A DNA stretch of 64,000 nt from Massilia phyllostachyos (GTDB lineage: Bacteria; Pseudomonadota; Gammaproteobacteria; Burkholderiales; Burkholderiaceae_D), in contig NZ_JAJNOC010000013.1 in NCBI RefSeq assembly GCF_021044825.1, positions 1-64,000 of the forward strand. The letters run 5' to 3'. The notes beneath the pieces were generated by a model, which was not told the DNA's origin, ran no database searches, and saw only the letters and a program-made list of their open reading frames with translations. Of this stretch, positions 8,871-20,177 are shown one piece after another. Both the position numbers and the translations under genes were made by a program. Position 1 is the stretch's first letter; the number at the start of each line of letters is the position of its first letter.

Positions 8871-8906
8871 AAACGGGGGTTCCCGCTTGAGCGGAAACCC
8901 CCGTTT
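8871..8906. terminator. Bidirectional intrinsic terminator
   Basis: Sixteen-base arms (8871-8886 and 8891-8906) with one mismatch surround a TTGA loop. AAA on the left and TTT on the right give short U-tracts in both directions. It sits between the convergent TonB receptor and the outer-membrane barrel gene and serves both. Confidence 0.85.
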
Positions 8907-8921
8907 CGTCATGCTGCTTCC

Positions 8922-9776
8922 TTAGAAGCGCACTTTAACGAAAGCCGACGGGCCCTTGAGCTTGAGGTCCAGGTCCGCCGTGCGTTCGCCATTGCGGTGC
9001 AGGTCGATCTTCTGGATACCGTAGTCCACCACCAGGGCGACGTTCGGCAAGGCCATCCACTCGACGCCGGCAGAGGCGTTGTACACGTGTCCCTCGACGG
9101 TGCCGCCGTTCTTCTTGACGCCGCCGGCCTCGGCGAACAGGCGCACTTTCTCGTTGAGCGAATGGCGCAGCGCCAGCTCGACGGTCGGGGCCCAGACGCT
9201 GTCCTTGGCCTCGCCCGAACCGCTCCAGCTGTAGTTCTCGACCGGGTTGGTCGCGCTCACGTTGGCGGTCGCCGAACCGGAAATCCTGGCGCGCAGGTAG
9301 GCCGCGCCCAGGCCGACGCCGAAGGTGGTCTTCTCCTTGCCGAACCAGTATTTGTACGCCAGGCGCGCCATCTCCAGGCGCAGGTTGGCCCTGGCGTCGA
9401 TGGTGCCGCTCACCGGGCGGCCTTCGTAGACCGTCGCGCCGCTCGGGTTGGCCGAGTAATCCTCGTCGAAGCGGAAATAGTCGAAGGACAGGCCGTGGCT
9501 GTCGCCGAACAGCAGCTCGGCTTTCACACGCGGCAGGGTGACGTCGTCGATCTTCTCGTCCGGCGTATCGACGCGGCCGTACTGGGTATCGCCGCCCAGG
9601 TGGATCTTCGGCTCGGCGCGGAAGGCGCCGGCCGAGATGCTCATGCGGTCGAGGGCCGGCGATTGCTGGGCCTGGGCGGTGCCGGTGACGGCGGCGAGCA
9701 GGATGGCGCCGGTCAGGGCGGCCACGGCGAATGGTTTGGTACGTGCTGCGGACGAACGTGAAACAGGGCGGGACAT
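8922..9776 (-). CDS. Outer-membrane beta-barrel protein of unknown function
   Basis: The 284-residue product has a signal peptide (MSRPVSRSS... to AQAQ, about residue 37). Alternating aromatic/hydrophobic strands follow, such as LSFDYFRFDEDYS, LEMARLAYKYWFG and TTFGVGLGAAYLRARI. It ends in the C-terminal barrel signal SAFVKVRF. This pattern fits an OmpW/porin-like barrel of about 10-12 strands. The ATG at 9776 is preceded by GGAG with 5-base spacing, which decides the start over the upstream candidate. It is monocistronic, facing the TonB receptor. No ligand can be deduced. Confidence 0.75.
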   Translation of the reverse strand: MSRPVSRSSAARTKPFAVAALTGAILLAAVTGTAQAQQSPALDRMSISAGAFRAEPKIHLGGDTQYGRVDTPDEKIDDVTLPRVKAELLFGDSHGLSFDYFRFDEDYSANPSGATVYEGRPVSGTIDARANLRLEMARLAYKYWFGKEKTTFGVGLGAAYLRARISGSATANVSATNPVENYSWSGSGEAKDSVWAPTVELALRHSLNEKVRLFAEAGGVKKNGGTVEGHVYNASAGVEWMALPNVALVVDYGIQKIDLHRNGERTADLDLKLKGPSAFVKVRF

Positions 9777-9906
9777 GAAAGCTCCAATCAAAAGTGTTAT
9801 TCATAAATGCCCGCCAGACCATGTCTAAACGGACAACACTTCGATTATCGCAGTTGTCATAATATTATCGCGCACGATTGATGACCTTGCGGTCAGTAGA
9901 CCGTGC

Positions 9907-10731
9907 TTAGTGCGGTCGCACGTCCTGTTTCAGCGCCGCCAGCGCCATCTTCTCGACCAGGCGCGGGGCCAGCAGCTTCAGGAAGCGCCCTATCTTCCCC
10001 TTTGCCGTCATCACCACTTCGCGCTTGCGCCCGTCCATGCCGGCAATGATCAGGCGTGCGCATTCCTCGACGCTCATCGCGCCCTCTTCCTTCAGGGCGC
10101 TCGAACCCATCTCGCCGCCTTGCGCATTGAAGCCGCGGTAACGGATGCGCGTCGCCACCACGCCGGGATAGGCGGTGGTGACGCTCACGCCGTGGCCTTT
10201 CATTTCGGCGCGCAGCGCTTCGAAGAAGCCGGTCATGGCGAACTTGGTGGCGCTGTAGGCGGTGCGCCCCGGTACGCCGACCAGGCCGGCCAGCGAGGAC
10301 ACGGCGACGATCCGGCCCCCGCTGGCCTTCAGGGCCGGCAGCGCGGCCTGGGTGCACCACACGCTGCCCCACAGGTTCACGCGCATCAGCTCTTCGTACC
10401 AAGATAGGTCTTCGACTTCCTCGAACAGCGCATGCGCAGAGCGGCCCGCGTTGTTGACCAGGACGTCGATGCGGCCGAAGCGCTCGAGCGCGGTGATTAC
10501 CAGGCGCCGGCACTGGATCTGGATGCCGACGTCGGTCGGCACGCACAGGGTCTGGGCGCCGAGGGCGGCGCATTCGCCGGCGACCGCATCCAGCTGCGCC
10601 GCGTTGCGCGCGGCCAGCACCAGGTTCACGCTGCAGCCCTCCTTCGCCGCCAGCTGGCGCGCGATCTCGGCGCCGATGCCGCTTGATGCGCCGGTGATCA
10701 CTACCACGCGCGCGCTCATTACTGTGCTCAT
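9907..10731 (-). CDS. Short-chain dehydrogenase/reductase
   Basis: An NAD(P)-dependent oxidoreductase of the classical SDR type, 274 residues. The nucleotide-binding motif TGASSGIG lies near residues 14-21, NNAG about 85 and the active-site SSLAG...YSATK about 140-160. The C-terminal extension with a basic LKLLAPRLVEKM segment resembles membrane-associated SDRs acting on lipids or retinoid-like substrates. Its ATG forms an ATGA overlap with the stop of the stomatin gene, so it is the last gene of the nfeD-qmcA-SDR operon. The substrate is unknown. Confidence 0.88.
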   Translation of the reverse strand: MSTVMSARVVVITGASSGIGAEIARQLAAKEGCSVNLVLAARNAAQLDAVAGECAALGAQTLCVPTDVGIQIQCRRLVITALERFGRIDVLVNNAGRSAHALFEEVEDLSWYEELMRVNLWGSVWCTQAALPALKASGGRIVAVSSLAGLVGVPGRTAYSATKFAMTGFFEALRAEMKGHGVSVTTAYPGVVATRIRYRGFNAQGGEMGSSALKEEGAMSVEECARLIIAGMDGRKREVVMTAKGKIGRFLKLLAPRLVEKMALAALKQDVRPH

Positions 10732-11648
10732 TTCTGTGACTTCACGATCTGCAGCGCGCTGGCGATCACGCTGCCCATGTCGCCCATGTTGGCCGGAATG
10801 ATCAGCGAATTGTTGGTCTTCGCCAGCTTTTCGAAGGCGTCGACGTAGTGCTCGGCCACGCGCAGGGACACCGCGTCCATGCCGCCCGGCTCGCGGATCG
10901 CGGCGCCGACCTGGCGCAGCGCGGCGGCGCTGGCGTCGGCCAGCGCGACGATGGCGCTCGCTTCGCCCTGGGCGCGGTTGATCGCGGCCTGGCGTTCGCC
11001 TTCCGAACGCAGTGTCGCCGCCTCGCGCTCGCCGCTGGCGATGTTGATCTGCTCCTGGCGCCGGCCTTCGGACGCCGCGATCAGTGCGCGCTTCTCGCGC
11101 TCGGCGGTGATCTGGCGCTGCATCGCGTGCAGGATCTCGGCCGGCGGGGTCAGGTCCTTGATCTCGTAGCGCAGCACCTTCACGCCCCAGTTGGCGGCCG
11201 ACTCGTCGATTGCGTTGACGATGGTGGTGTTGATGTGGTCGCGCTCTTCGAAGGTCTTGTCCAGCTCCATCTTGCCGATCACCGAACGCAGGGTGGTCTG
11301 GGCCAGCTGGGTGATGGCCTGGATGTAGTTGGACGAGCCGTAGGAGGCGCGCATGGCGTCGGTCACCTGGAAGTACAGGATGCCGTCGACCTGCAGCTGC
11401 GTGTTGTCCTTGGTGATGCAGACCTGCGGCGGCACGTCGAGCGGGATCTCCTTCAGGCTGTGCTTGTAGGCGATGCGGTCGATGAAGGGCACCACGATGT
11501 TCAGGCCCGGCGCCAGCACGGCGTGGAACTTGCCGAGCCGTTCGACGACCCAGGCGTGCTGCTGGGGGACCACGTTGATGGTCTTGAAGATGAAGACCAG
11601 GGCGATGACGAAGAAGACCAGGGCAAAGGTGCCGAAGGAGAATTCCAT
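10728..11648 (-). CDS. qmcA: SPFH/stomatin-family membrane protein (QmcA/paraslipin type)
   Basis: The 306-residue product has one N-terminal membrane helix (residues 5-20). The SPFH/band 7 domain follows (about 20-200; QQHAWVVERLGKFH, ALIAASEGRRQEQINIASGE), then a charged coiled coil and a short Gly/Met-rich tail. Proteins of this family form large oligomeric cages on the inner membrane and associate with NfeD partners and sometimes FtsH. The nfeD gene immediately upstream (39-bp gap) is the classic pairing. Role: membrane microdomain or protein quality control, from family knowledge. Confidence 0.92.
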   Translation of the reverse strand: MEFSFGTFALVFFVIALVFIFKTINVVPQQHAWVVERLGKFHAVLAPGLNIVVPFIDRIAYKHSLKEIPLDVPPQVCITKDNTQLQVDGILYFQVTDAMRASYGSSNYIQAITQLAQTTLRSVIGKMELDKTFEERDHINTTIVNAIDESAANWGVKVLRYEIKDLTPPAEILHAMQRQITAEREKRALIAASEGRRQEQINIASGEREAATLRSEGERQAAINRAQGEASAIVALADASAAALRQVGAAIREPGGMDAVSLRVAEHYVDAFEKLAKTNNSLIIPANMGDMGSVIASALQIVKSQK

Positions 11649-11687
11649 TAGTGTCCCTTATAGATGAGTAGTTATTATTGGATAATC

Positions 11688-12110
11688 TTATGAATTGGCG
11701 ACGATCAGGCGGCTGCCCAGCACCTCGACGATGCGGAAGTCGCCCGCCTCGGGCTGGGCCCCCGGGCCGAGTTCGACGTCCCATAACGCGCCGCGGTACA
11801 TGACTCTTGCGCGGCCACCCTGCCAGGCATCGACCACGACCCGCTGGCCGATGTCGAGGTTGACGTTGCTGTCACGCGTGGCTTCCATCCGCGCCGGGCG
11901 GCCGAAGCGGCTGCGGTGCAGGATGGCGGTGGCGACCAGGCCCACGCTGGCGGCGGCGAAGGTCTGCAGCGGACCGCTCAGGCCCAGCCAGGCGGCGAGC
12001 GCGCCGAAGGCCAGGCCGATCGCGATCATCAGGAGGTAGAAGGTGCCGGTGAAGAGCTCGGCCACCACGAGGATGCCGGCCGCCACCAGCCAGCTCGTCA
12101 AGTCGGTCAT
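11688..12110 (-). CDS. NfeD-like membrane protein
   Basis: This short (140-residue) NfeD has two or three N-terminal membrane helices (about 5-65) and a C-terminal OB-fold domain (about 80-140; GQRVVVDAWQGGRARVMYRGALWDVE, broken here as one continuous strand region). Short NfeDs lack the serine-protease domain and partner with stomatin-like proteins. It is the first gene of the operon. AAGGAG with 7-base spacing precedes the ATG. Confidence 0.9.
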   Translation of the reverse strand: MTDLTSWLVAAGILVVAELFTGTFYLLMIAIGLAFGALAAWLGLSGPLQTFAAASVGLVATAILHRSRFGRPARMEATRDSNVNLDIGQRVVVDAWQGGRARVMYRGALWDVELGPGAQPEAGDFRIVEVLGSRLIVANS

Positions 12111-12143
12111 CGTTGTGTCTCCTTTGTCGTGGTTTGAAAAAGT

Positions 12144-12180
12144 AAAAAACCCCCGCGGCCTGCAGCAGGCGGCGAGGGTT
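12144..12180 (-). terminator. Second hairpin terminator between ppsA and nfeD
   Basis: On the minus strand, imperfect GC-rich arms (12148-12163 and 12165-12180) are followed by a run of six T (complement of A at 12144-12149). It lies only 34 bases before the nfeD start, so any nfeD promoter must overlap it or lie upstream of it. Confidence 0.65.
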
Positions 12181-12310
12181 CGATGATGTGGGTGCGTTTG
12201 CTTATCCTGGGCTTCCGGGCGATGCGTTGTCCATGTCAGTGTAGCAGGTATGGGCGGGAATGGAAGGGCAAGGCCGCGCTTTATCGCCGCCGCATGGCCT
12301 GCCGGCGCAT

Positions 12311-12346
12311 GAAAAACCCCGCGACCCGATGCGGGGGGCGGGGTTT
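12311..12346 (-). terminator. ppsA intrinsic terminator
   Basis: Arms AAACCCCGC (12314-12322) and GCGGGGTTT (12338-12346) with a 15-base loop are followed on the minus strand by TTTTT. It lies just past the ppsA stop at 12369. Confidence 0.8.
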
Positions 12347-12368
12347 GCTCACGTGGCCTGCGACGGCG

Positions 12369-14828
<2,460 letters not shown>

Positions 14829-15010
14829 GGTGATACACCCTTACTTGAGATAGAAACCTTTTGGCAGCGTGCGGGCGACGGGGTGTTCTTGTTATTCTGG
14901 CCGTCGTGCAGCACAATGCAGACCCGTTGCCGAGCATTTTAACCCGTGAGCGCGCGCCGCACACCGCACGATGCTGCAACTTTGTCACGACGACTTAGCA
15001 AGACGACACC

Positions 15011-15859
15011 ATGACCATCGAAGCCAGCGCCCCTCCTGTCCCATCCACGCGCACCGTGTTCTTCGTCTCCGACGGCACCGGCATCACGGCCGAAACCTTC
15101 GGCCACGCGGTGCTGAGCCAGTTCGAGATGCGCTTCCGCCAGATCCGCTTGCCCTTCATCGATTCGATCGACAAGGCGCACGACGCCGCGCGCCGCATCA
15201 ACGACAGCTTCGCGCGCGACGGCCAGCGGCCGATCGTGTTCTCGACGCTGGTGAAGCACGACCTGTCGAGCGTGATCCGGGCGGCGCAGGGGATGCACAT
15301 GGACCTGTTCCAGACCTTCGTCGCGCCGCTGGAGCAGGAGCTGGGGGTCAAGTCGACGCACACGATCGGGCGCATCCACAATGCGGTGGACACCGAGGAA
15401 TACAAGAACCGCATCGAAGCCATCAACTTCTCGCTGGCGCACGACGACGGGCAATCGCACAAGAACCTGGCCGAGGCCGACGTGATCCTGGTGGGCGTGT
15501 CGCGCTCGGGCAAGACGCCGACCAGCCTGTACCTGGCGATGCAGTACGGGCTGAAGGCGGCGAACTATCCGCTGATTCCGGACGACTTCGAACGCGGCAA
15601 GCTACCCTCTTCGCTGCCGCCGTTCAAATCGAAGCTGTTCGGCCTGACCATCACGCCGGAGCGCCTGTCCCAGATCCGGAACGAACGCCGCGCCGGCAGC
15701 AAGTATGCGTCGATCGAGAATTGCCGCTATGAGGTGAACGAGGCGGAAGCGATGATGAAGCGCGAAGGCGTGCGCTGGCTGTCCTCGACCACCAAATCGA
15801 TCGAAGAAATCGCCACCACCATCCTGCAAGAAATCAAACCCGACCGCCGCGAATACTAA
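15011..15859 (+). CDS. ppsR: PEP synthase regulatory protein (bifunctional kinase/phosphorylase)
   Basis: PpsR inactivates PpsA by ADP-dependent threonine phosphorylation and reactivates it by phosphate-dependent removal. The 282-residue product starts with the DUF299 hallmark [15 protein letters not shown] (17-31). It has a P-loop-like motif GVSRSGKT (162-169) within [19 protein letters not shown]. It is divergent from ppsA with a 182-bp shared upstream region, the usual betaproteobacterial arrangement. The TAA stop (15857-15859) lies in the conserved edge of the first palindromic repeat of the downstream array. Confidence 0.95.
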   Translation: MTIEASAPPVPSTRTVFFVSDGTGITAETFGHAVLSQFEMRFRQIRLPFIDSIDKAHDAARRINDSFARDGQRPIVFSTLVKHDLSSVIRAAQGMHMDLFQTFVAPLEQELGVKSTHTIGRIHNAVDTEEYKNRIEAINFSLAHDDGQSHKNLAEADVILVGVSRSGKTPTSLYLAMQYGLKAANYPLIPDDFERGKLPSSLPPFKSKLFGLTITPERLSQIRNERRAGSKYASIENCRYEVNEAEAMMKREGVRWLSSTTKSIEEIATTILQEIKPDRREY

Positions 15860-15924
15860 TGGGGTCAGAGTCGAATTATTCGGAAACTTTCAAACATTTC
15901 CCATAATTCGACTCCGACCCTCAT
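15857..15924. repeat. Array element 1
   Basis: Left arm 15861-15879, right arm 15903-15920. The loop is about 23 bases with no internal hairpin. The right arm reads TCCGACCC where the left has GGGTCAGA, a single mismatch. The left border contains the ppsR stop. Confidence 0.85.
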
Positions 15925-15950
15925 TTGCGCTGACGTGCTGCGTAGCGAAC

Positions 15951-16021
15951 CTAATTGGGGTCAGAGTCGAATTGTTTGATAACTTTGTTAAATTTCCGAA
16001 CAATTCAACTCTGACCCTCAT
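15951..16021. repeat. Array element 2
   Basis: Left arm 15957-15976, right arm 15999-16017. It begins CTAATTGGGG, defining the intact border that overlaps the stop codons at the array ends. Confidence 0.85.
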
Positions 16022-16131
16022 TGATTTTTTGCTGCGGATTACGAAATTCGTTTTAGCTCAGCAATTAATTTCACTGAACAATTGAGCAAAGTAATTTTCG
16101 ATAACCGAGCGAAAATCTGACCGCAATATCC

Positions 16132-16200
16132 ATGAGGGTCAGAGTCCAATTGTCGAGCAATTCTGGAAAATTGCTCAATAATTTGACTCTGACCCTGATT
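16132..16200. repeat. Array element 3
   Basis: Left arm 16136-16151, right arm 16180-16195, with an internal hairpin GAGCAATT/AATTGCTC (16155-16162 and 16169-16176). This gives a cruciform-like nested structure. Confidence 0.85.
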
Positions 16201-16227
16201 AAGTTTCTGGACAATTAATTCTCAGCA

Positions 16228-16297
16228 ATTAGGGTCGGAGTCGAATTATGGGGAAATTCTGAGAAATTGCTCAGTAATTCGACTCTGACCCCAATTA
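16228..16297. repeat. Array element 4
   Basis: Left arm 16232-16248, right arm 16275-16292. The right border CCCCAATTAG contains, on the minus strand, the TAA stop of the EAL gene. Confidence 0.85.
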
Positions 16298-17491
16298 GAA
16301 GAAGTGGCGCCAGTCTTCGAGCCAGTTGGGGAAGGCGGCGGCTTCCATGGGGTTGGCGATGTGGTAGCCCTGGGCGTAGGTGCAGCCGAGGTTCTGGAGG
16401 AAGTCCCAGTCCTGGCGGGTTTCGACGCCCACGGCGACGGACATGCGCTCGAGGCTGTGGGCCAGGCCGAGGCAGGAGCGCAGGACGGTGCCCAGCGGGC
16501 GGCGCTTGGAAGCGCCGTCGACGAAGCTGCGGTCGATCTTCAGTTCGGTGAAGGGGATGCGGGCCAGCAGTTGCAGGTTGGAGCGGCCGGTGCCGTAGTC
16601 GTCGATGGCGAGGCCGAAGCCCATCATGCGCAGGCGCACCAGGCGTTCGATGAAGTTCGGGTCGGTGTTCAGCACCGAGGACTCCGGCATCTCGAAGGTC
16701 AGGTATTCGGGCAGGATGCCGTGGCGCTGGACGCAGGCGCTGATCTGGCGCAGAAACGCGGCGTTGGCCAGGGTTTCGGGGGCCAGGTTGAGCGAGATCG
16801 GCACCGGGATGCCCTGGTCCTGGAACCAGCGGCAGCGCTCGGCGGACAGCTCGATCATGCTCCAGTCGAGGAAGTCGACCCGGTTGTTCTCTTGCAGCGC
16901 GTCGATGAAGGAGGCGGGGCCGAGCACGCCGTGTTCGGGGTGGCGCCAGCGGGCGAAGGCTTCCAGGCCTTTCACTTGACCAGTGGCGAGTTCGATCTTG
17001 GGCTGGAAGAAGGGCTCGAACTGGCGCTTCTGCAGGCCGACGCCGATGTCCGGGAAGCCGAAGCGCGGCGCCGCCGGACGCTCGTCGACGCGCGCCAGCG
17101 GGGTGTAGTTGTCGAGCAGGGGTTTGAGCTTGACGGCGCTGACCGGCTTGGCGATGGTGCCGAGCAGGTCGACGCCGACGGCCTGGGCCAGGGTCTCGAC
17201 CGAGAACAGCAGGTTGGCCGGCTGGGCGCCGGTGACGATCAGGCGCAGGCCCTCGTGCGCGCCGTTCAGGTGACGCAGCAGTTCCAGGCCGTCCATGCCG
17301 GGCAGCGCCAGGTCGACGATGGCGATGTCGATCTTCGGGCCGACGCCGGCGTCGAGGCGCTGCAGCGCCAGGTGGCCGTCGGGGACGTCCGTGACCCGGC
17401 TTGCGCCCAACTGGCCGAGCAGCTCCACCAGCGCTCGGCGCTGGGCCGCGTCGGCTTCCGCCACCAGGAAATGCAAATGCGCGATGTCCAT
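16295..17491 (-). CDS. Response regulator with EAL (c-di-GMP phosphodiesterase) domain
   Basis: The 398-residue product has an N-terminal receiver domain (1-125). It has E12/D14, the phosphoacceptor D60 (IVDLALPGMDG), T87 and K115, so phospho-control looks intact. The EAL domain spans about 155-390. The EAL triad is E177-A178-F179. N235, E267, D297/D298 (IDDYGTG), K318 and E357 are present, but the usual A-E-G-V-E is A-V-G-V-E. It resembles RocR/VieA-type proteins. It probably hydrolyses c-di-GMP, though the altered loop could weaken activity or make it a c-di-GMP sensor. No paired kinase is adjacent. Confidence 0.9.
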   Translation of the reverse strand: MDIAHLHFLVAEADAAQRRALVELLGQLGASRVTDVPDGHLALQRLDAGVGPKIDIAIVDLALPGMDGLELLRHLNGAHEGLRLIVTGAQPANLLFSVETLAQAVGVDLLGTIAKPVSAVKLKPLLDNYTPLARVDERPAAPRFGFPDIGVGLQKRQFEPFFQPKIELATGQVKGLEAFARWRHPEHGVLGPASFIDALQENNRVDFLDWSMIELSAERCRWFQDQGIPVPISLNLAPETLANAAFLRQISACVQRHGILPEYLTFEMPESSVLNTDPNFIERLVRLRMMGFGLAIDDYGTGRSNLQLLARIPFTELKIDRSFVDGASKRRPLGTVLRSCLGLAHSLERMSVAVGVETRQDWDFLQNLGCTYAQGYHIANPMEAAAFPNWLEDWRHFF

Positions 17492-17542
17492 CTCTACTCC
17501 ACTTCTGCCAGGCCCTAGATTACCCTGCGCCCGGCCCGTCGT

Positions 17543-18331
17543 CTATCGTGCGCTCTGCTGGCGCAACTGTTCGAAAAAGCACACCGCGGCGCAGGCGGCG
17601 ACGTTCAGCGACTCCACCTTGCCGGCATGCGGCACCGCGACCCGGTGCGTGGCCAGGTCCAGCAGCTCCTGCGACACGCCCTGCCCTTCGTGCCCCAGCA
17701 CCCACGCCACCGGCTCACGCAGGTCGAGGGTGTAGAGCTGTTCGCTGGCGTAGCCGCTGGTGGCCAGCACCGGTACCCGCGCGCCCCGCACCAGTTCGGG
17801 CAATGCGACGTTCTCGAAGATGTCGAGCACGAAGTGGGCGCCCATCGCGGCGCGCAGCACCTTGGGCGACCAGCAGAACGCCGTGCCCGGGCTGCAGTAG
17901 ACCTGCCTGATGCCGCTCGCCGCCGCGCTGCGCAGGATCGAGCCGACGTTGCCGGGGTCCTGCACGCCGTCCAGCAGCACGGCCGATTCAGTCAAGCCCG
18001 CCGGTTTCGACGGCGTGAGCGACTCGACGATGAACACGATATTCACGCCGTTCTCGACCTGGCTGACGGCGCCGAACAGCGCGTCCGGCAGCGCCGTCAC
18101 AGGCGCATGCAGCCCTTCGCACTCGGCCACGATGGCCGCGACTTCCGGGTTGGCCAACGCGCCCTCCGACACCACGCAGTGCAGCGGCGCGCCGCGCAGG
18201 TCGAGCCAGGAGCGGCACAGGTGCACGCCGTCGAGCAGGCTCCTGCCCGCCTTGCGGCGCGCCTGCGAGCTGGTGGCGAGCGCTTTCAGCTCCTTGTAGA
18301 ACGCGTTGTCGCGCGAGGTGATGCTCTTCAT
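17543..18331 (-). CDS. TrmH/SpoU-family RNA 2'-O-methyltransferase
   Basis: A SAM-dependent SPOUT methyltransferase of 262 residues, likely acting on rRNA. The N-terminal substrate-binding domain (1-100) includes [14 protein letters not shown]. The knotted catalytic domain has the three motifs [18 protein letters not shown] (about 119), [10 protein letters not shown] and [18 protein letters not shown]. The exact target (RlmB-like 23S or other) cannot be told. The ATG overlaps the rnhB stop (ATGA), making it the last gene of the long cluster. Confidence 0.9.
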   Translation of the reverse strand: MKSITSRDNAFYKELKALATSSQARRKAGRSLLDGVHLCRSWLDLRGAPLHCVVSEGALANPEVAAIVAECEGLHAPVTALPDALFGAVSQVENGVNIVFIVESLTPSKPAGLTESAVLLDGVQDPGNVGSILRSAAASGIRQVYCSPGTAFCWSPKVLRAAMGAHFVLDIFENVALPELVRGARVPVLATSGYASEQLYTLDLREPVAWVLGHEGQGVSQELLDLATHRVAVPHAGKVESLNVAACAAVCFFEQLRQQSAR

Positions 18332-18972
18332 GCCGCGAACATGTCGACTTGCAGCAGTTCGCGCACCGGGCCGAAGGAGCGGCGATGCACCGGCGACGGG
18401 CCGTGCTCGCGCAGGCGCGCCAGGTGCAGCGCGGTGCCGTAGCCCTTGTGCTGGTCGAAGCAGTACTGCGGATACTGGACGTGCAGCTGCACCAGCGCGG
18501 CGTCGCGCGCGGTCTTGGCCAGGATCGAGGCGGCCGAGATGGCGTGCACCTTGTCGTCGCCTTCGACCACCGCGTGCGCCCTGACGCCCATCGGCGGGCA
18601 ACGGTTGCCGTCGATCAGGGCGATGGTCGGCAGCATCGAGAGCGCTTCCACCGCGCGGCGCATCGCCAGCATGGTCGCGTGCAGGATGTTCAGGGTGTCG
18701 ATCTCTTCGCAGGAGCATTCGGCGATGGCCCAGGCCAGCGCGTGCTCCCTGATCTGCGGCGCCAGTTCGTCGCGGCGCGCCTCGGTCAGCTTCTTCGAAT
18801 CGCGCAGCCCCTCGATCGGCTTCTTCGGATCGAGGATGACGGCGGCGGCGAACACCGGCCCGGCCAGCGGACCACGGCCGGCCTCGTCGACGCCACAGAC
18901 GATATCGAGGTCGGTGAAAGGCCGCAGCCGTGGCGGCAGGCCGGGGTAGAGGTTGAACTTCTTCCTGCTCAT
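18328..18972 (-). CDS. rnhB: Ribonuclease HII
   Basis: RNase HII cleaves RNA in RNA-DNA hybrids and at single ribonucleotides in DNA. The 214-residue product carries the first catalytic acidic pair in [13 protein letters not shown] (about 28-40), the third Asp in ALIDGNRCP and the fourth in [13 protein letters not shown]. It follows lpxB by a few bases, as in E. coli and most betaproteobacteria. Confidence 0.96.
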   Translation of the reverse strand: MSRKKFNLYPGLPPRLRPFTDLDIVCGVDEAGRGPLAGPVFAAAVILDPKKPIEGLRDSKKLTEARRDELAPQIREHALAWAIAECSCEEIDTLNILHATMLAMRRAVEALSMLPTIALIDGNRCPPMGVRAHAVVEGDDKVHAISAASILAKTARDAALVQLHVQYPQYCFDQHKGYGTALHLARLREHGPSPVHRRSFGPVRELLQVDMFAA

Positions 18973-18977
18973 GTCGT

Positions 18978-20177
18978 TTATTTTCTCTTGCCGATCACGC
19001 GGAGCACAGCGTCCGCGCTCGCCTCCGCGCTGTTGCGCAGCAGGCTGTGATGCATGTCCGTGAAGCGCCGCGCCAGCAGCTCGCCGCCGGCGGGATCGTC
19101 CAGCTGGCGCCACACCGAATCGGCCAGCGCCTGCGGCGTGGCCGCGTGCTGCAGATACTCGGGCACGACGAATTCGCGCGCCAGGATGTTCGGCAGGCCG
19201 ATCCACGGTTGGTAGCCCATGTGGCGCATGATCTGCCAGGACGCCTCCATCACCTTGTAGGCGATGGTCATCGGCTTCTTGAACAGCGCCACTTCCAGGG
19301 TCGCGGTGCCGGACGCCACCAGCACCGCGTCGGCGGCCGCGATGGCCTCGTGCGACTGGCCGTCGAGCAGGCGCACCGGCACGTCGGCCAGGCCCGCCCT
19401 TTCCACGATCTGGGCATACGCGGCGCGCTGGCGCTCGCCCGCCATCGGCGCGATGAAGACCAGCTGCGGATCGCGCTGCGCCAGCAGCTTCGCCGCCGCG
19501 ACGAAGGGCTCGGCCAGGTATTTCAGCTCGCCCATCCGGCTGCCCGGCATGATGGTCACCACCCGCGCATCCGGCGCGATGCCGAGCGCCGCGCGCGCCG
19601 CCGCCACGTCGGGCGCCAGCGGAATCATCTCGGCCAGCGGGTGGCCGATATAGGTCACCGGCACCCCGGCCGCGCGGTAGATCGCTTCCTCGAAGGGGAA
19701 GATCACCAGCATGTGCGAGACCGCGCGCTTGATCTTCTTGATGCGGCCGCCGCGCCAGGCCCAGATCTGCGGGCTGACGAAGTGCACGGTCGGGATCCCG
19801 CCCGCGCGCAGTTGCTCTTCCAGCCCGAGGTTGAAGCCGGGGTAGTCGGCGCCGATGAAGGCGGCGGGCCGTTCCTTCAGCAGGCGGTCGCGCAGGGTGT
19901 TCTGGATGCCCTTGATCTCGCGGTAGCGCGGGATGATCTCGAACAGGCCGCGCACCGTGAGCGTTTCGATCGGCACGTCGGACACCATGCCCTCTTCCCG
20001 CATGCGCGCGCCGCCGATGCCATGGAAGCGCACGTTCGGCAGCTGCGGCTTGAGGCCCGCCATCAGGCGCGCGGCCAGCATGTCGCCGGACACCTCGCCG
20101 GCGACCATCGCCAGGCTCACGCCCGGAGGCGCGCCCGGGAGCGCACCCTCGAGGGAAAAATCAGCGGACGATGCCAC
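18978..20177 (-). CDS. lpxB: Lipid-A-disaccharide synthase
   Basis: LpxB joins lipid X and UDP-diacylglucosamine to form the lipid A disaccharide at the inner face of the inner membrane. The 399-residue product has the N-terminal motif [18 protein letters not shown] (about 21-38) and FHGIGGARM, and [18 protein letters not shown] in the middle. The start is GTG at 20177, overlapping lpxA by 17 bases. The later ATG at 20108 would cut the first beta strand, so the GTG is preferred. No strong ribosome site is visible, which fits coupling to lpxA. Confidence 0.94.
   Translation of the reverse strand: MASSADFSLEGALPGAPPGVSLAMVAGEVSGDMLAARLMAGLKPQLPNVRFHGIGGARMREEGMVSDVPIETLTVRGLFEIIPRYREIKGIQNTLRDRLLKERPAAFIGADYPGFNLGLEEQLRAGGIPTVHFVSPQIWAWRGGRIKKIKRAVSHMLVIFPFEEAIYRAAGVPVTYIGHPLAEMIPLAPDVAAARAALGIAPDARVVTIMPGSRMGELKYLAEPFVAAAKLLAQRDPQLVFIAPMAGERQRAAYAQIVERAGLADVPVRLLDGQSHEAIAAADAVLVASGTATLEVALFKKPMTIAYKVMEASWQIMRHMGYQPWIGLPNILAREFVVPEYLQHAATPQALADSVWRQLDDPAGGELLARRFTDMHHSLLRNSAEASADAVLRVIGKRK

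Larger units (their letters stand above)
15857..16297. repeat. Array of four GGGGTCAGAGTCGAATT palindromic elements
   Basis: The 435-base gap between ppsR and the convergent EAL gene contains no gene. It holds four imperfect palindromes of about 65-70 bases with arms GGGTCAGAGTCGAATT/AATTCGACTCTGACCC, separated by AT-richer spacers. The spacer 16022-16130 contains degenerate internal pieces (GCTCAGCAATTAATT). Base composition is visibly AT-richer than the neighbouring genes. Both flanking genes end with TAA within the element border CTAAT(T)GGGG. It resembles REP/BIME arrays mobilised in trans by RAYT transposases, though no such transposase lies in the window. Confidence 0.9.

Noticed and set aside
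15857-16297. Repeat array considered as a CRISPR
   Set aside because: The units are palindromes with variable loops, not short direct repeats separated by equal-length unique spacers, and no cas genes are present.
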